From positions 85,621 to 149,620 of the forward strand of contig CAZOAZ010000008.1 in assembly GCA_964577955.1 (NCBI GenBank): a stretch of 64,000 bases of DNA, given 5' to 3'. The DNA is from CADEEX01 sp964577955. GTDB lineage: Bacteria; Acidobacteriota; Vicinamibacteria; Vicinamibacterales; CAVVIG01. Below, one piece after another: positions 16,971-25,390 of this stretch. How positions within the stretch are numbered: position 1 is the stretch's first letter; each line of letters begins with the position of its first letter. The notes beneath the pieces are model-generated. The model was not told where the DNA came from and searched no databases. It worked only from the letters and a program-made list of their open reading frames with translations. Made by a program: the position numbers and the translations under genes.

Positions 16971-18442
16971 TGTTATTCACCGAGCCAACTTTCCTTTTCC
17001 TCTTCCTCCCGATCCTGCTGGCGCTCTATTTCGCCGTAGACCTCCGCCGCCTCCTGCACCCGGGTCCATCGACGCACGCCGCATACGGCAACTGGCTGCT
17101 GCTGGTCGGCTCGATCATCTTCTACGCGAAGGGCGGCGGCGTCTTTACGTGGCTGATGCTCGCGTCGATCGCCTTCAACTACGTGATGGCGATCGCCGTC
17201 GATCGCCAACGCGCGCGCTCCGACCGGGCCGCGCGCCGGGTGCTCGGGCTCGCCGTCACGATCAACCTCGTCGTCCTTGGCGTGTTCAAGTACGCCAACT
17301 TCTTCGTCGAGAACGCCAACATCGTTGGCGGCTGGCTCGGCGCCTCGGGCTTCGAGGTGGCGCCCGTCCTCCTGCCGATCGGCATCTCGTTCTACACGTT
17401 CCACGCCATCTCCTACGTCGTCGACGTCTACCGGCGCGACGCCTCGGCGCAGAAGAGTCCCGTGCATGCGGCGCTGTACCTGCTGCTCTTTCCGCAGCTG
17501 ATTGCCGGCCCGATCATCCGCTACCGCGACATCGCCCATCAGCTCGCTCGCCGGGTCGTCACGCTCGACGACTTCGCCGCCGGCGTCCAGCGTTTCATCA
17601 TCGGCCTCGGCAAGAAGGTGCTGATCGCGAATGTCGTCGCGGTCCCGGCCGATCGCATCTTCAACATGCCGGCGGCACAGCTGCACTTCGCGCCGGCGTG
17701 GATTGGGGCGCTCTGCTACACCCTCCAGATCTACTTCGACTTCTCCGGCTACTCGGACATGGCGATCGGTCTCGGCCGGATGTTCGGCTTCCGCTTTCCG
17801 GAGAACTTCCGTTGGCCGTACATCGCGGCGACGGTTCAGGAGTTCTGGCGCCGCTGGCACATGTCGCTGTCGTCCTGGTTCCGCGACTACCTGTATGTGC
17901 CGCTCGGCGGCAACCGCGGATCGCAGGCGTCGATGTACCGGAATCTCGTCACTGTGTTCTTTCTGTGCGGTCTGTGGCACGGCGCGAGCTGGAACTTCGT
18001 CATCTGGGGTCTCTTTCACGGCACGTTTCTCGTCGTCGAACGGCTCGGCCTGGCGGCGGCGGTGAAGCGCCTCTGGCCGCCCGTGCAGCACCTGTACCTC
18101 CTGACCGTCGTCGTGATCGGCTGGGTCTTCTTCCGCGCGGAGACACTGCCGACGGCTGTCGCGTTCCTGCGAGCGATGTTCGGGATGGCGTCGCCCGAAC
18201 CGACGCCGTTCGGCCTCTCCTACTACCTGACCACGGAGGTGTGGCTGGCGCTCATCGCCGGACTGGTCGGTTCCATGCCGCTCGTCCCGGCACTGGCTCG
18301 CTGGCGCGCGGCCCTGGCCAGACGCTGGGAAGGTTTCGGCGTCGACCTGCTCTCGACCGCGGCGCTGATGACCGTGTTCCTGCTCTGCATCATGCAGATG
18401 GCCGCCCGAACCTATAACCCGTTCATCTATTTCCGGTTCTGA
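16970..18442 (+). CDS. MBOAT-family O-acyltransferase (AlgI-like)
   Basis: Integral membrane acyltransferase of 490 residues with about ten hydrophobic segments. It carries the MBOAT signature LCGLWHGASWNFVIWGLFHG with the catalytic His337, plus PQLIAGPIIRY and YFDFSGYSDMAIGLG, typical of AlgI/DltB/PatA relatives that carry acetyl groups across the membrane. The paired gene downstream encodes an AlgJ-like protein, and the two overlap by one base (TGATG), so they form one acetylation unit acting on an extracellular polysaccharide or peptidoglycan. The start codon is GTG, directly abutting a tandem repeat and without a Shine-Dalgarno sequence. Confidence 0.93.
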   Translation: MLFTEPTFLFLFLPILLALYFAVDLRRLLHPGPSTHAAYGNWLLLVGSIIFYAKGGGVFTWLMLASIAFNYVMAIAVDRQRARSDRAARRVLGLAVTINLVVLGVFKYANFFVENANIVGGWLGASGFEVAPVLLPIGISFYTFHAISYVVDVYRRDASAQKSPVHAALYLLLFPQLIAGPIIRYRDIAHQLARRVVTLDDFAAGVQRFIIGLGKKVLIANVVAVPADRIFNMPAAQLHFAPAWIGALCYTLQIYFDFSGYSDMAIGLGRMFGFRFPENFRWPYIAATVQEFWRRWHMSLSSWFRDYLYVPLGGNRGSQASMYRNLVTVFFLCGLWHGASWNFVIWGLFHGTFLVVERLGLAAAVKRLWPPVQHLYLLTVVVIGWVFFRAETLPTAVAFLRAMFGMASPEPTPFGLSYYLTTEVWLALIAGLVGSMPLVPALARWRAALARRWEGFGVDLLSTAALMTVFLLCIMQMAARTYNPFIYFRF

Positions 18443-19569
18443 TGCGCCGCGCTCACCACACTCTGCTCGTCGGGCTGTTCCTGCTGGTGATTGCGCTGCC
18501 GCTCGCCGCCAACCTGCGCGGCGTGGACGGCGCGGATGCCGAGGCCGAAAACCGGACGCTCGCCGAGTGGCCGGTCCTCGACGGATCGTGGGCGTCGATT
18601 TCAGGCTGGCTGCCAGGCGTCGCGGCATGGTTCGACGATCACTTCGGTTTTCGCGCGCAGCTCGTCACCTGGTACGGGCGCAGCCGCTACTTCGGCCTTG
18701 GCGTGTCGCCGTCTCTCGACGTCGTGATCGGCAAAGACGGCTGGCTGTTCTACGGCGAGGACGGCGGGCTCGACGACTACGTCAGCACGAATCCGCTGCC
18801 ACCCGGCCAGATCGAGAACTGGCGCACGACGATCGTCCGCGCGCGCGACTGGTGCCGCAAGCGCGGTATCGCGTACTTCTTCACCTCGGTGCCTGACAAG
18901 GCCTCGGTCTATCCGGAGTACTTCGCGACGAACGTCCGCCGGATCGGTCCACAGACGCGACTCGACCAATTGATGGGCGCGACGCTCGACACCGGCGTCG
19001 TCATCGACGTGCGACCAGCCATCGACGCCGGGAAGCCGGTCGAGCGGCTGTACCATCGCACCGACACGCACTGGAACCAGCGTGGCGCCTTCCTCGCCTA
19101 TCAGGCGATGATCACGGCGATCGGGGCCCACGTGCCCTCCGTCGGGCCGCCCAGGCAGCGCTCCGATTTCGACCTCACCACGCGCGAGATTCCGGCGATG
19201 GATCTCGCGGGGATGATCGGCCTGAAGCGGGTTCTTGGCGAGGAGGACCTGCGGATGATGCCGAAGCAGCAGAAACGCGGCTACGTCGTCGTCGAGCCGC
19301 CCGGCGAGTACGCCACCGCGGGGATCGGCCGCATCGTGACGGAAGTTCCCGGGTCGACCCTGCCGCGCGCCGTGATGTTCCGCGATTCCTACACGTCGTG
19401 GCTGGCGCCGTTTCTGTCAGAGCATTTCAGCCGGATTGTTTACCTGTGGCAGAACGAGTTCGATGCGGAAGAAGTCCTCAAAGAGCACCCGGACGTGGTC
19501 ATTCAGGAGATCGTTGGGCGACATCTCTACAACTTCATTCCGTCGCCGGAACTGATTCCTGAGCCCTGA
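18442..19569 (+). CDS. AlgJ/AlgX-like SGNH O-acetyltransferase
   Basis: A 375-residue protein with an N-terminal membrane anchor (about 7-24) and a periplasmic SGNH-hydrolase-like domain. Key features are GKDGWLFYGEDGG, the Asp208-x-His210 pair in RTDTHWNQRG and a Ser316 in MFRDSYTSW, which together match the AlgJ/AlgX catalytic triad. It should take the acetyl group delivered by the MBOAT partner and place it on a glycan. No polysaccharide synthase or export gene is nearby, so the acceptor is unknown. Its ATG shares the A of the MBOAT stop. Confidence 0.9.
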   Translation: MRRAHHTLLVGLFLLVIALPLAANLRGVDGADAEAENRTLAEWPVLDGSWASISGWLPGVAAWFDDHFGFRAQLVTWYGRSRYFGLGVSPSLDVVIGKDGWLFYGEDGGLDDYVSTNPLPPGQIENWRTTIVRARDWCRKRGIAYFFTSVPDKASVYPEYFATNVRRIGPQTRLDQLMGATLDTGVVIDVRPAIDAGKPVERLYHRTDTHWNQRGAFLAYQAMITAIGAHVPSVGPPRQRSDFDLTTREIPAMDLAGMIGLKRVLGEEDLRMMPKQQKRGYVVVEPPGEYATAGIGRIVTEVPGSTLPRAVMFRDSYTSWLAPFLSEHFSRIVYLWQNEFDAEEVLKEHPDVVIQEIVGRHLYNFIPSPELIPEP

Positions 19570-19578
19570 ACCCGAAGG

Positions 19579-19660
19579 GCAAAGGGCAGATTGCAGAGGG
19601 CAAAGGGAATTGCGCAATGCAAACTGCACAATGCAAATTGCAAAGGCAAAGACGCGGCAT
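19579..19660. repeat. GGCAAAG/TGCAAATTGC repeat stretch
   Basis: Units of AGGGCAAAGGGCAG and GCACAATGCAAATTGC type fill the gap after the AlgJ-like gene. The TGCAAATTGC family recurs around 21011-21107. Confidence 0.7.
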
Positions 19661-19708
19661 AAAGCCGTCGTAGGACAGTTGCCGATACTTCGCGCGGGGC
19701 GCTGAAGC

Positions 19709-19714
19709 CACAAT
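19709..19714 (+). promoter_or_regulatory. Candidate -10 box close to a start codon
   Basis: CACAAT lies six bases before the ATG at 19721, with no Shine-Dalgarno sequence between. This fits the leaderless pattern seen at four other genes here. No convincing -35 was identified. Confidence 0.35.
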
Positions 19715-19720
19715 ACGCGC

Positions 19721-20155
19721 ATGAATCTGACCATTGCTGATGCCCTGGCCGTGGATCGACGTTCATTGGTGTTCGGCGTCTGCGCCGGCGCCGCCACGTT
19801 TCTTGCGGTTCAGATCCCGCTATTGCTTGGCAGCGATGTCCCGGCAGGTGCCAGCGGCTCAGGGTGGTTCCTCGATTCGGCCGCCAACATTCGCGCGATT
19901 ACGACAGCGATGTTGATTGGCGCGGCGGTCCTGGCCGCCGTGCTGAGCCGCGTCCTCACGAATGCGCTTGGTTTCTGGGCTGGCGCGAGCGGCGCGATGG
20001 CCGTCGTGCTCTTCGCCACCGGAGCCGGCAACCTCTTCCCGATCGTGTTGGCGTTCGGCGCGGCCTTCTTGGCCGTGGCCACCGCCGCTGGTACCGTCGG
20101 CGAGGCCGCTGTGCAGCTACTGTGGCGGAGGGTTGTCTCGGGGTTCGCCCGCTGA
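19721..20155 (+). CDS. Small membrane protein of unknown function
   Basis: A 144-residue hydrophobic protein with about four transmembrane segments (roughly 16-35, 58-78, 84-100, 104-130) and short loops. The second half is rich in Ala and Gly (TGAGNLFPIVLAFGAAFLAV). No conserved catalytic or binding motif is recognisable. Its 3' end overlaps the convergent propeller gene by 39 bases. Confidence 0.7.
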   Translation: MNLTIADALAVDRRSLVFGVCAGAATFLAVQIPLLLGSDVPAGASGSGWFLDSAANIRAITTAMLIGAAVLAAVLSRVLTNALGFWAGASGAMAVVLFATGAGNLFPIVLAFGAAFLAVATAAGTVGEAAVQLLWRRVVSGFAR

Positions 20156-20998
20156 CGCCTGGCACCGCAGGCCGACGAACTGGCCGGGGCCGCCGATGCC
20201 TTCGCTGGTCAGATACAGCACGTCGCCGTCAAACGCCGCGCCTTCACCCTGCGCCTCCCTCGCGATGTCGAGCGGGATTCTCGACGCCCGCGCAACGACG
20301 CCCCGCGCGATGTCCCCGGCGTTGTAGAGATACGCCGCCTCCGGCGTCCTGACGACGACGGTGCGCTCGTCTGGCGAGGCTTCGGCGTCCGTGACACCCC
20401 TGAGCCCGAGTTCGCCGACGCGTTCGAACCGCAGCGGACCGGCTCCGGTCTGCGGCACGTGTGATCGATACACGCCGCCGGTTCGATCCTTCGTCACGAT
20501 GAACAGGTCGTCGCCGACCACGAACATCGCCTCGGCATTGTGCGGACCGTCGGCGTACTCGGCGTTGAACACCTCAGGCTGTGCAGTGGTTCGGTCGCTG
20601 AACGCTGGCTCGGGCACGCGATAGATGCGGACGACCTTGCGGGCCCCGCCGTTGTCGCCAATGTCGGCGATATAGACGCAGTTGCCCGACGGACAGCGAC
20701 CCACGGACACGTCTTCCCAGTCGCGAGTCGAGACCGGCACCGCCACGCGTCCACGCGTGGCGCCGCTCGCGTCAATGGCAAAGAGCGAGGTTTCGTGCCC
20801 GGAGTCGTTGTGCGACCACAGCATGCGGTTGTCGCGCCGGCTGATCGCGAGCCCGCTTGTTTCCTGGATGTCAGGAAGCTGCGCTGGACCGGCGACCACG
20901 ACGCAGGGACTCGGCGCGGCGACCGGGCTGAGCATCCACGCCGCCGCCAAAAAGGCGCTCAGCAGAAGGAGAACCGTCGCCGCCCGACCCAAACTCAT
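20117..20998 (-). CDS. Exported beta-propeller-like protein
   Basis: A 293-residue protein with an N-terminal signal (about 6-27). The rest shows repeating strand patterns: ETSGLAISRRDNRMLWSHND, LFAIDASG, DWEDVSVGRCPSGNCVYIAD, YRVPEP, HNAEAMFVVGDDLFIVTKD and DAEASPDERTVVVRT. This resembles SdiA-regulated or esterase-like propellers that recognise small ligands in the periplasm, but active-site residues cannot be assigned. It overlaps the convergent membrane-protein gene at its 3' end, and its leader contains one arm of the inverted TGCAAATT element. Confidence 0.7.
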   Translation of the reverse strand: MSLGRAATVLLLLSAFLAAAWMLSPVAAPSPCVVVAGPAQLPDIQETSGLAISRRDNRMLWSHNDSGHETSLFAIDASGATRGRVAVPVSTRDWEDVSVGRCPSGNCVYIADIGDNGGARKVVRIYRVPEPAFSDRTTAQPEVFNAEYADGPHNAEAMFVVGDDLFIVTKDRTGGVYRSHVPQTGAGPLRFERVGELGLRGVTDAEASPDERTVVVRTPEAAYLYNAGDIARGVVARASRIPLDIAREAQGEGAAFDGDVLYLTSEGIGGPGQFVGLRCQASAGEPRDNPPPQ

Positions 20999-21010
20999 GA
21001 CTCATGGTAA

Positions 21011-21107
21011 GTGCAGAATGCAAATTGCAAAATGCAAATTTCTGAGTCATCGGTAGCTTGTCAGATTGCAGACAAATTTGCAGTGTGCAATTTGCAATGT
21101 GCAATTA
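21011..21107. repeat. Inverted TGCAAATTGC element
   Basis: The left arm (21011-21041) has TGCAAATTGCAAAATGCAAA-type units and the right arm (21073-21107) has the complementary AAATTTGCAGTGTGCAATTT-type units around a unique middle. The stop codon of the 65-residue gene lies at its right edge. Confidence 0.65.
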
Positions 21108-21302
21108 GTCGTTGTCATTCCACCCGAGTCCCATCATCCGCGCGCTGGCGCGTTCGTAGAGCCGGCGCTCGCGAACGATCTCCTGGCCGCGGACGATCGT
21201 GATGCTGTACATCGGCGGCTTCTCGTGAACGGCGAGCAGGCAGACCGTGCCGTCGGGGGTCGTCCACAGCCGTTCGATGTCTCGAGTATTGGTGTTGGCC
21301 AT
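21105..21302 (-). CDS. Small PilT-coupled hypothetical protein
   Basis: A 65-residue protein, MANTNTRDIERLWTTPDGTV at its start, rich in beta-prone sequence and with a charged RGQEIVRERRLYERASARMM segment. Its ATG shares a base with the pilT stop (TGATG), so translation is coupled to pilT. There is no signal or membrane segment. The context points to an accessory role in type IV pilus retraction, but this is inference only; I do not recognise the family. Confidence 0.65.
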   Translation of the reverse strand: MANTNTRDIERLWTTPDGTVCLLAVHEKPPMYSITIVRGQEIVRERRLYERASARMMGLGWNDND

Positions 21303-22468
21303 CACGACGCCTTTGCCGGTGCCGAGGGCTGCAGGAACTTCGTGTCCGCGTTGGCGCGCTTGAGCGCGGCTTCGAAGCTGGCCTTGTCCACGGCTTTTGA
21401 ATAGGCCTCCTCCGGCGCGACGAGCTTCTTGTTGACCAGGTCCATCAACGCGTCGTTGAGCGTGACCATCCCGTTCGCCTTGCCGACCTGCATCATCGAG
21501 GGGATCTGGAAGGTCTTGCCTTCGCGAATCAGGTTCGAGATCGCGCCCGTGGCGATGAGCACTTCGAGCGCCGCGACGCGGCCGCCGCCGGTCTTGCGGC
21601 ACAGCGTCTGCGCGATCACGCCCTTCAGCGACTCCGACAGCATGACGCGAATCTGCGACTGGCGGTCGGCCGGGAACTGATCGATGACGCGGTCCACGGT
21701 CGACGCCGCGGTCGACGTGTGCAGCGTGCCGAATACCAGGTGGCCGGTTTCCGCGGTTTCGATGGCGATCGCGATCGTCTCGAGATCGCGCAGCTCGCCG
21801 ACCAGAATGATGTCCGGGTCCTCGCGGAGCGCCGCGCGCAGCGCGTGCTTGAACCCTTCGGTATGGGTGCGCACTTCACGCTGGTTGATGAGGCACTTCT
21901 TGTTGTCGTGGACGAATTCGATCGGGTCTTCGATCGTGATGATGTGGTCTTCGCGGGTGCGGTTGATGTAGTCGACCATCGCGCACAGCGTCGTCGACTT
22001 GCCCGAGCCGGTCGGTCCGGTGACGAGCACCAGCCCCTTGGTGAGGCCGCAAAGATTCAGAATGTGCTGCGACAGCCCGAGTGTTTCAGCGGTGAGGATC
22101 TTCGCCGGGATGACGCGGAAGACGCCGCCCGGACCCTTGCGGTCCATGAAGGCGTTGCCGCGGAAGCGGGCGACGCCGCCCAGCTCGTAGGCGAAGTCGG
22201 TGTCGTGCTTCTCGCGAAATTCACGTTTGTTCACGTCCGGCAGGATCGGGAGCAGGAGGCTCATAATCGCGTCGGGCGTCAGCACCTCGGCGCCGTCTCT
22301 GAGGGGTTGCATCCGGCCGTCCTTGCGGACGATCGGCACGGACCCGACCGACAGGTGCAAGTCCGACGCACCCATCTCGCACATCGCCTTGAAGAGCGCG
22401 TCAATCGGACCGGAGTCAGCAGCGACGCCGGAATCGGGCACGGCATGGAGAGCGGAGCCTGTGAGCAT
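21302..22468 (-). CDS. pilT: Type IV pilus retraction ATPase PilT
   Basis: Secretion-type hexameric ATPase of 388 residues that powers pilus retraction and twitching. Motifs: SDLHLSVG near residue 35, Walker A GPTGSGKST (151-159), ITIEDPIEFVH (the Asp box), Walker B region DPDIILVGELRD (218-228) and the His box GHLVFGTLHTSTA (242-254). The C-terminus lacks the classic AIRNLIRE motif but has AISNLIREGKTFQIPSMMQ, its counterpart. The closest paralogues are PilT and PilU; PilT is favoured by length. No other pilus genes are present in the window apart from the coupled 65-residue gene. Confidence 0.94.
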   Translation of the reverse strand: MLTGSALHAVPDSGVAADSGPIDALFKAMCEMGASDLHLSVGSVPIVRKDGRMQPLRDGAEVLTPDAIMSLLLPILPDVNKREFREKHDTDFAYELGGVARFRGNAFMDRKGPGGVFRVIPAKILTAETLGLSQHILNLCGLTKGLVLVTGPTGSGKSTTLCAMVDYINRTREDHIITIEDPIEFVHDNKKCLINQREVRTHTEGFKHALRAALREDPDIILVGELRDLETIAIAIETAETGHLVFGTLHTSTAASTVDRVIDQFPADRQSQIRVMLSESLKGVIAQTLCRKTGGGRVAALEVLIATGAISNLIREGKTFQIPSMMQVGKANGMVTLNDALMDLVNKKLVAPEEAYSKAVDKASFEAALKRANADTKFLQPSAPAKAS

Positions 22469-22596
22469 GCCCCGACACCAGCAATTCCGCTGCCCGCCCC
22501 GGACTCACGGGCATCACGTCATTTCGCAGTTTGCGTAGCTGGAGGTGGCAATTTCTGCCAGGAAACTGTCAGTTCTTGTCAAAATCCCGTCGCCCC

Positions 22597-22681
22597 CGCA
22601 CCCGGCACCCGGAACCCGGAACCCGGAACCCGGAACCCGCACCCGGACCTTGCACCTAGAACCGAGAACCTAGAACCACGA
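22597..22681. repeat. CACCCGG/AACCCGG repeat, left copy
   Basis: Seven-base CACCCGG and AACCCGG units followed by a CTTGCACCTAGAACC segment. The same sequence order in the same direction occurs at 22979-23068, so the two copies bracket the Dabb gene. Confidence 0.85.
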
Positions 22682-22684
22682 AGT

Positions 22685-22966
22685 TCAGAAGTCGACGGCG
22701 ACGATGTGTTCTGACAGTCCGACGCCGAACTGCGCAACCGGCACGTGGTGCGGGTCCTTGGCATAGGCATCGAGCGCCGCACGGTCCGGGAAGATGACGA
22801 TCAGCCCCGTGTCGTAGGACCGCGGCGAGCGGACGACATCGGCGCCAACCTTCAGGTCGATCACGCCATGCAGCGACCGTAGACCCGCAAGGCGGTGACG
22901 GTGATCGGTTTTCTGTTCATCAGTGACGTCGGCCTTGTACTTGAAACACACAATATGCGTCAGCAT
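22685..22966 (-). CDS. Dabb (stress-responsive A/B barrel) protein
   Basis: A 93-residue single-domain protein of the Dabb ferredoxin-like barrel family: MLTHIVCFKYKADVTDEQK at the start, VIDLKVGADVVRSPRSYD, LIVIFPDRAALDAYAKDP and HHVPVAQF. Members form dimers and are found in stress proteins and polyketide cyclases; the bacterial stand-alone forms have no firm biochemical role. The gene sits alone between two direct copies of a CCCGG tandem repeat, an arrangement suggestive of insertion or duplication. Confidence 0.88.
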   Translation of the reverse strand: MLTHIVCFKYKADVTDEQKTDHRHRLAGLRSLHGVIDLKVGADVVRSPRSYDTGLIVIFPDRAALDAYAKDPHHVPVAQFGVGLSEHIVAVDF

Positions 22967-22978
22967 CGTTCCTCACTC

Positions 22979-23068
22979 CGCACCCGGCACCCGGCACCCG
23001 GCACCCGGCACCCGGAACCCGGAACCCGGAACCCGCACCTTGAACCTTGCACCTAGAACCTTGAACCA
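22979..23068. repeat. CACCCGG/AACCCGG repeat, right copy
   Basis: Direct copy of the array at 22597-22681: CACCCGG and AACCCGG units, then AACCCGCACC and CTTGCACCTAGAACC. A related version without the first part is at 49247-49306. Confidence 0.85.
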
Positions 23069-23074
23069 AGTTCG

Positions 23075-23425
23075 CTAGAGCTCTTCCCCATCAATATCAT
23101 CGTCGCCGACATCGATCACCACGTTGTGGATGTCGACGCGGAACCATTGCCTGAATAACTGGAGGTCGCGATCGACGGGCCAGGAGGATTCGTCCTCGGT
23201 CCACGCCGACAGCTGCGTCTCGAAGATCCAGGTGAAGTTCTCCTCCACCCACTCCTGAAGGTCTTCTTCCATTTCGACCTCAGGCAGCAGGAACGCCGTC
23301 CCGAAGCTCTTGGACCGAGCGACGGTCAGCATCCCTTGGTTGAAGTCGGCGTCACGCTTGCGGGTCCAATCGATGTACGGCTTCTCGCCCACGACCGTCA
23401 CCGCGGTCCGATTCACTACACGCAT
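23075..23425 (-). CDS. Conserved small acidic hypothetical protein
   Basis: A 116-residue acidic protein. It opens with MRVVNRTAVTVVGEKPYIDW, has LLPEVEMEEDLQEWVEENFT and WIFETQLSAW in the middle and an aspartate-rich end. No signal or membrane segment. The pattern resembles a conserved family of unknown function found in several environmental bacteria; I cannot assign a role. The ATG at 23425 follows a TAGAAT box by six bases with no Shine-Dalgarno sequence, so the message may be leaderless. Confidence 0.75.
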   Translation of the reverse strand: MRVVNRTAVTVVGEKPYIDWTRKRDADFNQGMLTVARSKSFGTAFLLPEVEMEEDLQEWVEENFTWIFETQLSAWTEDESSWPVDRDLQLFRQWFRVDIHNVVIDVGDDDIDGEEL

Positions 23426-23431
23426 TCAGGA

Positions 23432-23437
23432 ATTCTA
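23432..23437 (-). promoter_or_regulatory. Candidate -10 box close to a start codon
   Basis: TAGAAT on the minus strand, six bases before the ATG at 23425, five of six consensus positions, and no ribosome binding site. No clear -35 was found. Confidence 0.4.
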
Positions 23438-23453
23438 CTGTTTCGGCATTCTC

Positions 23454-23583
23454 GCCGGTGTCAGACACGCGGCGTCATCCAGTCAACTCGCTTGCCGGTG
23501 TCAGGCACCCAGCGTCATCCAGTCAACTCCCTTGCCGGTGTCTGACACCCGGCGTCAAGAGCCGTTCCGGTGTCTGACACCTC
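23454..23583. repeat. 40-base direct repeats with GGTGTCAGACACC cores
   Basis: Two 40-base units (23454-23493 and 23494-23533) begin GCCGGTGTCA and contain CGTCATCCAGTCAACTC; a partial third unit follows and a GGTGTCTGACACC palindrome closes the element near 23583. The family recurs at about 31770 and 38418-38612. Confidence 0.8.
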
Positions 23584-23629
23584 AACGCTTGACGGCAGGC
23601 CTGTCTGGGGCGTGGAATAGGCCACCCTT

Positions 23630-25390
23630 ATGACTTCACTCCGTCAACGAGCCGTGCTTGCTGTTACCGCTGCCGCCTGCGCCGGAGCTGCGCTGCTTTC
23701 CGCCCAACAGCCCGCACCGCCGGCGCCGCCGCCGATGCCGGCGATTCTTCAGAGCTATCAACCGGTTACCGCGGACCGGCTGCTGCGTCCGGAGCCGCGC
23801 AACTGGCTGATGAACCGCCGGACCTACGACGGCTGGGGCTTCAGTCCGCTCACTCAGATCACGGCCGCCAACGTCGCCCGCCTACAGCCGGTCTGGTCGT
23901 TCGCGACCGGCGCGGTGAGCGGTCATGAGGCGCCGCCGCTCGTCAACAACGGCGTGATGTTCCTCTCGACCCCGAACAATCAGGTCATCGCCATCGACGC
24001 GCGCACCGGCGTCCAGCTGTGGCGCTATCGGAGTCCGGTCGCGCCCGACACGATCACGCTGCATCCGACCAGCCGCGGCGTCGCGCTCTACGAAGACAAA
24101 GTCTTCTACGCCGCCGCCGAAGCCAGGCTGCTCGCCCTCGACGCCAAAACCGGCCGCGTCGTCTGGACGGCGCAGGTCGAAGACAACCGCAAGGGCTACT
24201 ACATGTCGCTGGCGCCGCTCGTCGCCGACGGCAAGGTGATGGTCGGCACCTCCGGCGGTGAGCTCGGCGTCCGCGGGTTCGTGGCCGCGTACGACGTCAA
24301 CACCGGCAAGGAGCTGTGGAAGGCCTTCACCGTTCCGGCGCCCGGCGAACCTGGCAGCGAAACCTGGCCGCAGGGCGATCAGTGGAAGACCGGCGGCGGT
24401 TCCATTTGGGTGACGGCCAACTACGATCCCGAAACCAAGCTCGCCTACTGGGGCACCGGCAACGGCGGCCCATGGATGGGCGATCAACGCCCTGGCGACA
24501 ACCTCTACACCGCGTCGACGATCGCCATCGACGTCACGACCGGCAAGATCAAGGGACACTTCCAATACAACCCGAACGAATCGTGGGACTGGGACGAAGT
24601 CTCGCCGCCGGTCCTCATCGACTTCCAGCGCAACGGCCGCACTGTGAAAGGGCTCATCGACGTCGCACGCGACGGCTACATGTGGTTCCTCGAGCGGAGC
24701 GACGGCGCGATCAAGTTCGTGGACGCGACCGCCTACGTGAAGCAGAACGTCTATCGCAGCATCGATCCGAAAACCGGACGTCCGGATGTCGATCCCGAAC
24801 GGAAACCTGGCGTGGGCAAGCGTGCCAGCTTCTGCCCGTCCATCTGGGGCGGCAAGAATTGGCCGCCGGTCGCCTTCAATCCGACGACGCGCCTCCTCTA
24901 CATCCCAGCGAATGAGAATCTGTGCGGCGAAATCATCGGTCGCGCGCAGCCTTACGTCGCCGGCACGGCCTTCGTGGGCGCGACAACGACGATGTCGCTG
25001 GCGCCGGGGGCGGATCACATCGGCGAAGTGCAGGCGTGGAACGTGGACACCGGCAGGCGTGTCTGGACGCACACCTTCCCGAACTCGCCCAACTGGGGTC
25101 CCATGCTGGCCACGGCCGGCGGCCTGGTCTTCAGCGGCGGCACCAACGATCGCAAGTTCCGCGCCTTCAACGGAACGACCGGCGCGGTGCTCTGGGAGTA
25201 CCCGACCACGTCGGGCATCATCGGCCAGCCCTCGTCGTTCGAACTCGACGGGCGGCAGTACGTCGCCGTCCAATCGGGCTGGGGCGTGGATTCGCGATCG
25301 ATGCAGGCGCGCCTGAACGGACTCAAACCTGGCGAGTTCCCGGAAGTGCCCGAGGGCGGCTCGATCTGGGTCTTCGCCGTGCCGCGCTGA
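23630..25390 (+). CDS. PQQ-dependent alcohol/methanol dehydrogenase family protein
   Basis: Periplasmic quinoprotein of 586 residues with a signal peptide (about 1-27, ending LLSAQQ). The eight-bladed propeller shows repeated tryptophan-docking motifs such as VFYAAAEARLLALDAKTGRV and AFNGTTGAVLWEYPT. YWGTGNGGPWMGD and NESWDWDE match the PQQ pocket of methanol/ethanol-type dehydrogenases. There is no C-terminal cytochrome c domain, so electrons must leave to a separate acceptor; no cytochrome gene is adjacent. The substrate (alcohol or sugar) cannot be settled from sequence, and vicinal active-site cysteines were not seen. Confidence 0.9.
   Translation: MTSLRQRAVLAVTAAACAGAALLSAQQPAPPAPPPMPAILQSYQPVTADRLLRPEPRNWLMNRRTYDGWGFSPLTQITAANVARLQPVWSFATGAVSGHEAPPLVNNGVMFLSTPNNQVIAIDARTGVQLWRYRSPVAPDTITLHPTSRGVALYEDKVFYAAAEARLLALDAKTGRVVWTAQVEDNRKGYYMSLAPLVADGKVMVGTSGGELGVRGFVAAYDVNTGKELWKAFTVPAPGEPGSETWPQGDQWKTGGGSIWVTANYDPETKLAYWGTGNGGPWMGDQRPGDNLYTASTIAIDVTTGKIKGHFQYNPNESWDWDEVSPPVLIDFQRNGRTVKGLIDVARDGYMWFLERSDGAIKFVDATAYVKQNVYRSIDPKTGRPDVDPERKPGVGKRASFCPSIWGGKNWPPVAFNPTTRLLYIPANENLCGEIIGRAQPYVAGTAFVGATTTMSLAPGADHIGEVQAWNVDTGRRVWTHTFPNSPNWGPMLATAGGLVFSGGTNDRKFRAFNGTTGAVLWEYPTTSGIIGQPSSFELDGRQYVAVQSGWGVDSRSMQARLNGLKPGEFPEVPEGGSIWVFAVPR

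Noticed and set aside
16973..18628. Long minus-strand frame opposite the MBOAT gene
   Set aside because: Antisense shadow, low complexity and charged; the MBOAT gene has all family motifs.
23454..23560. Possible CRISPR array
   Set aside because: Repeats are 40 bases long, directly adjacent, with no unique spacers and no cas genes.
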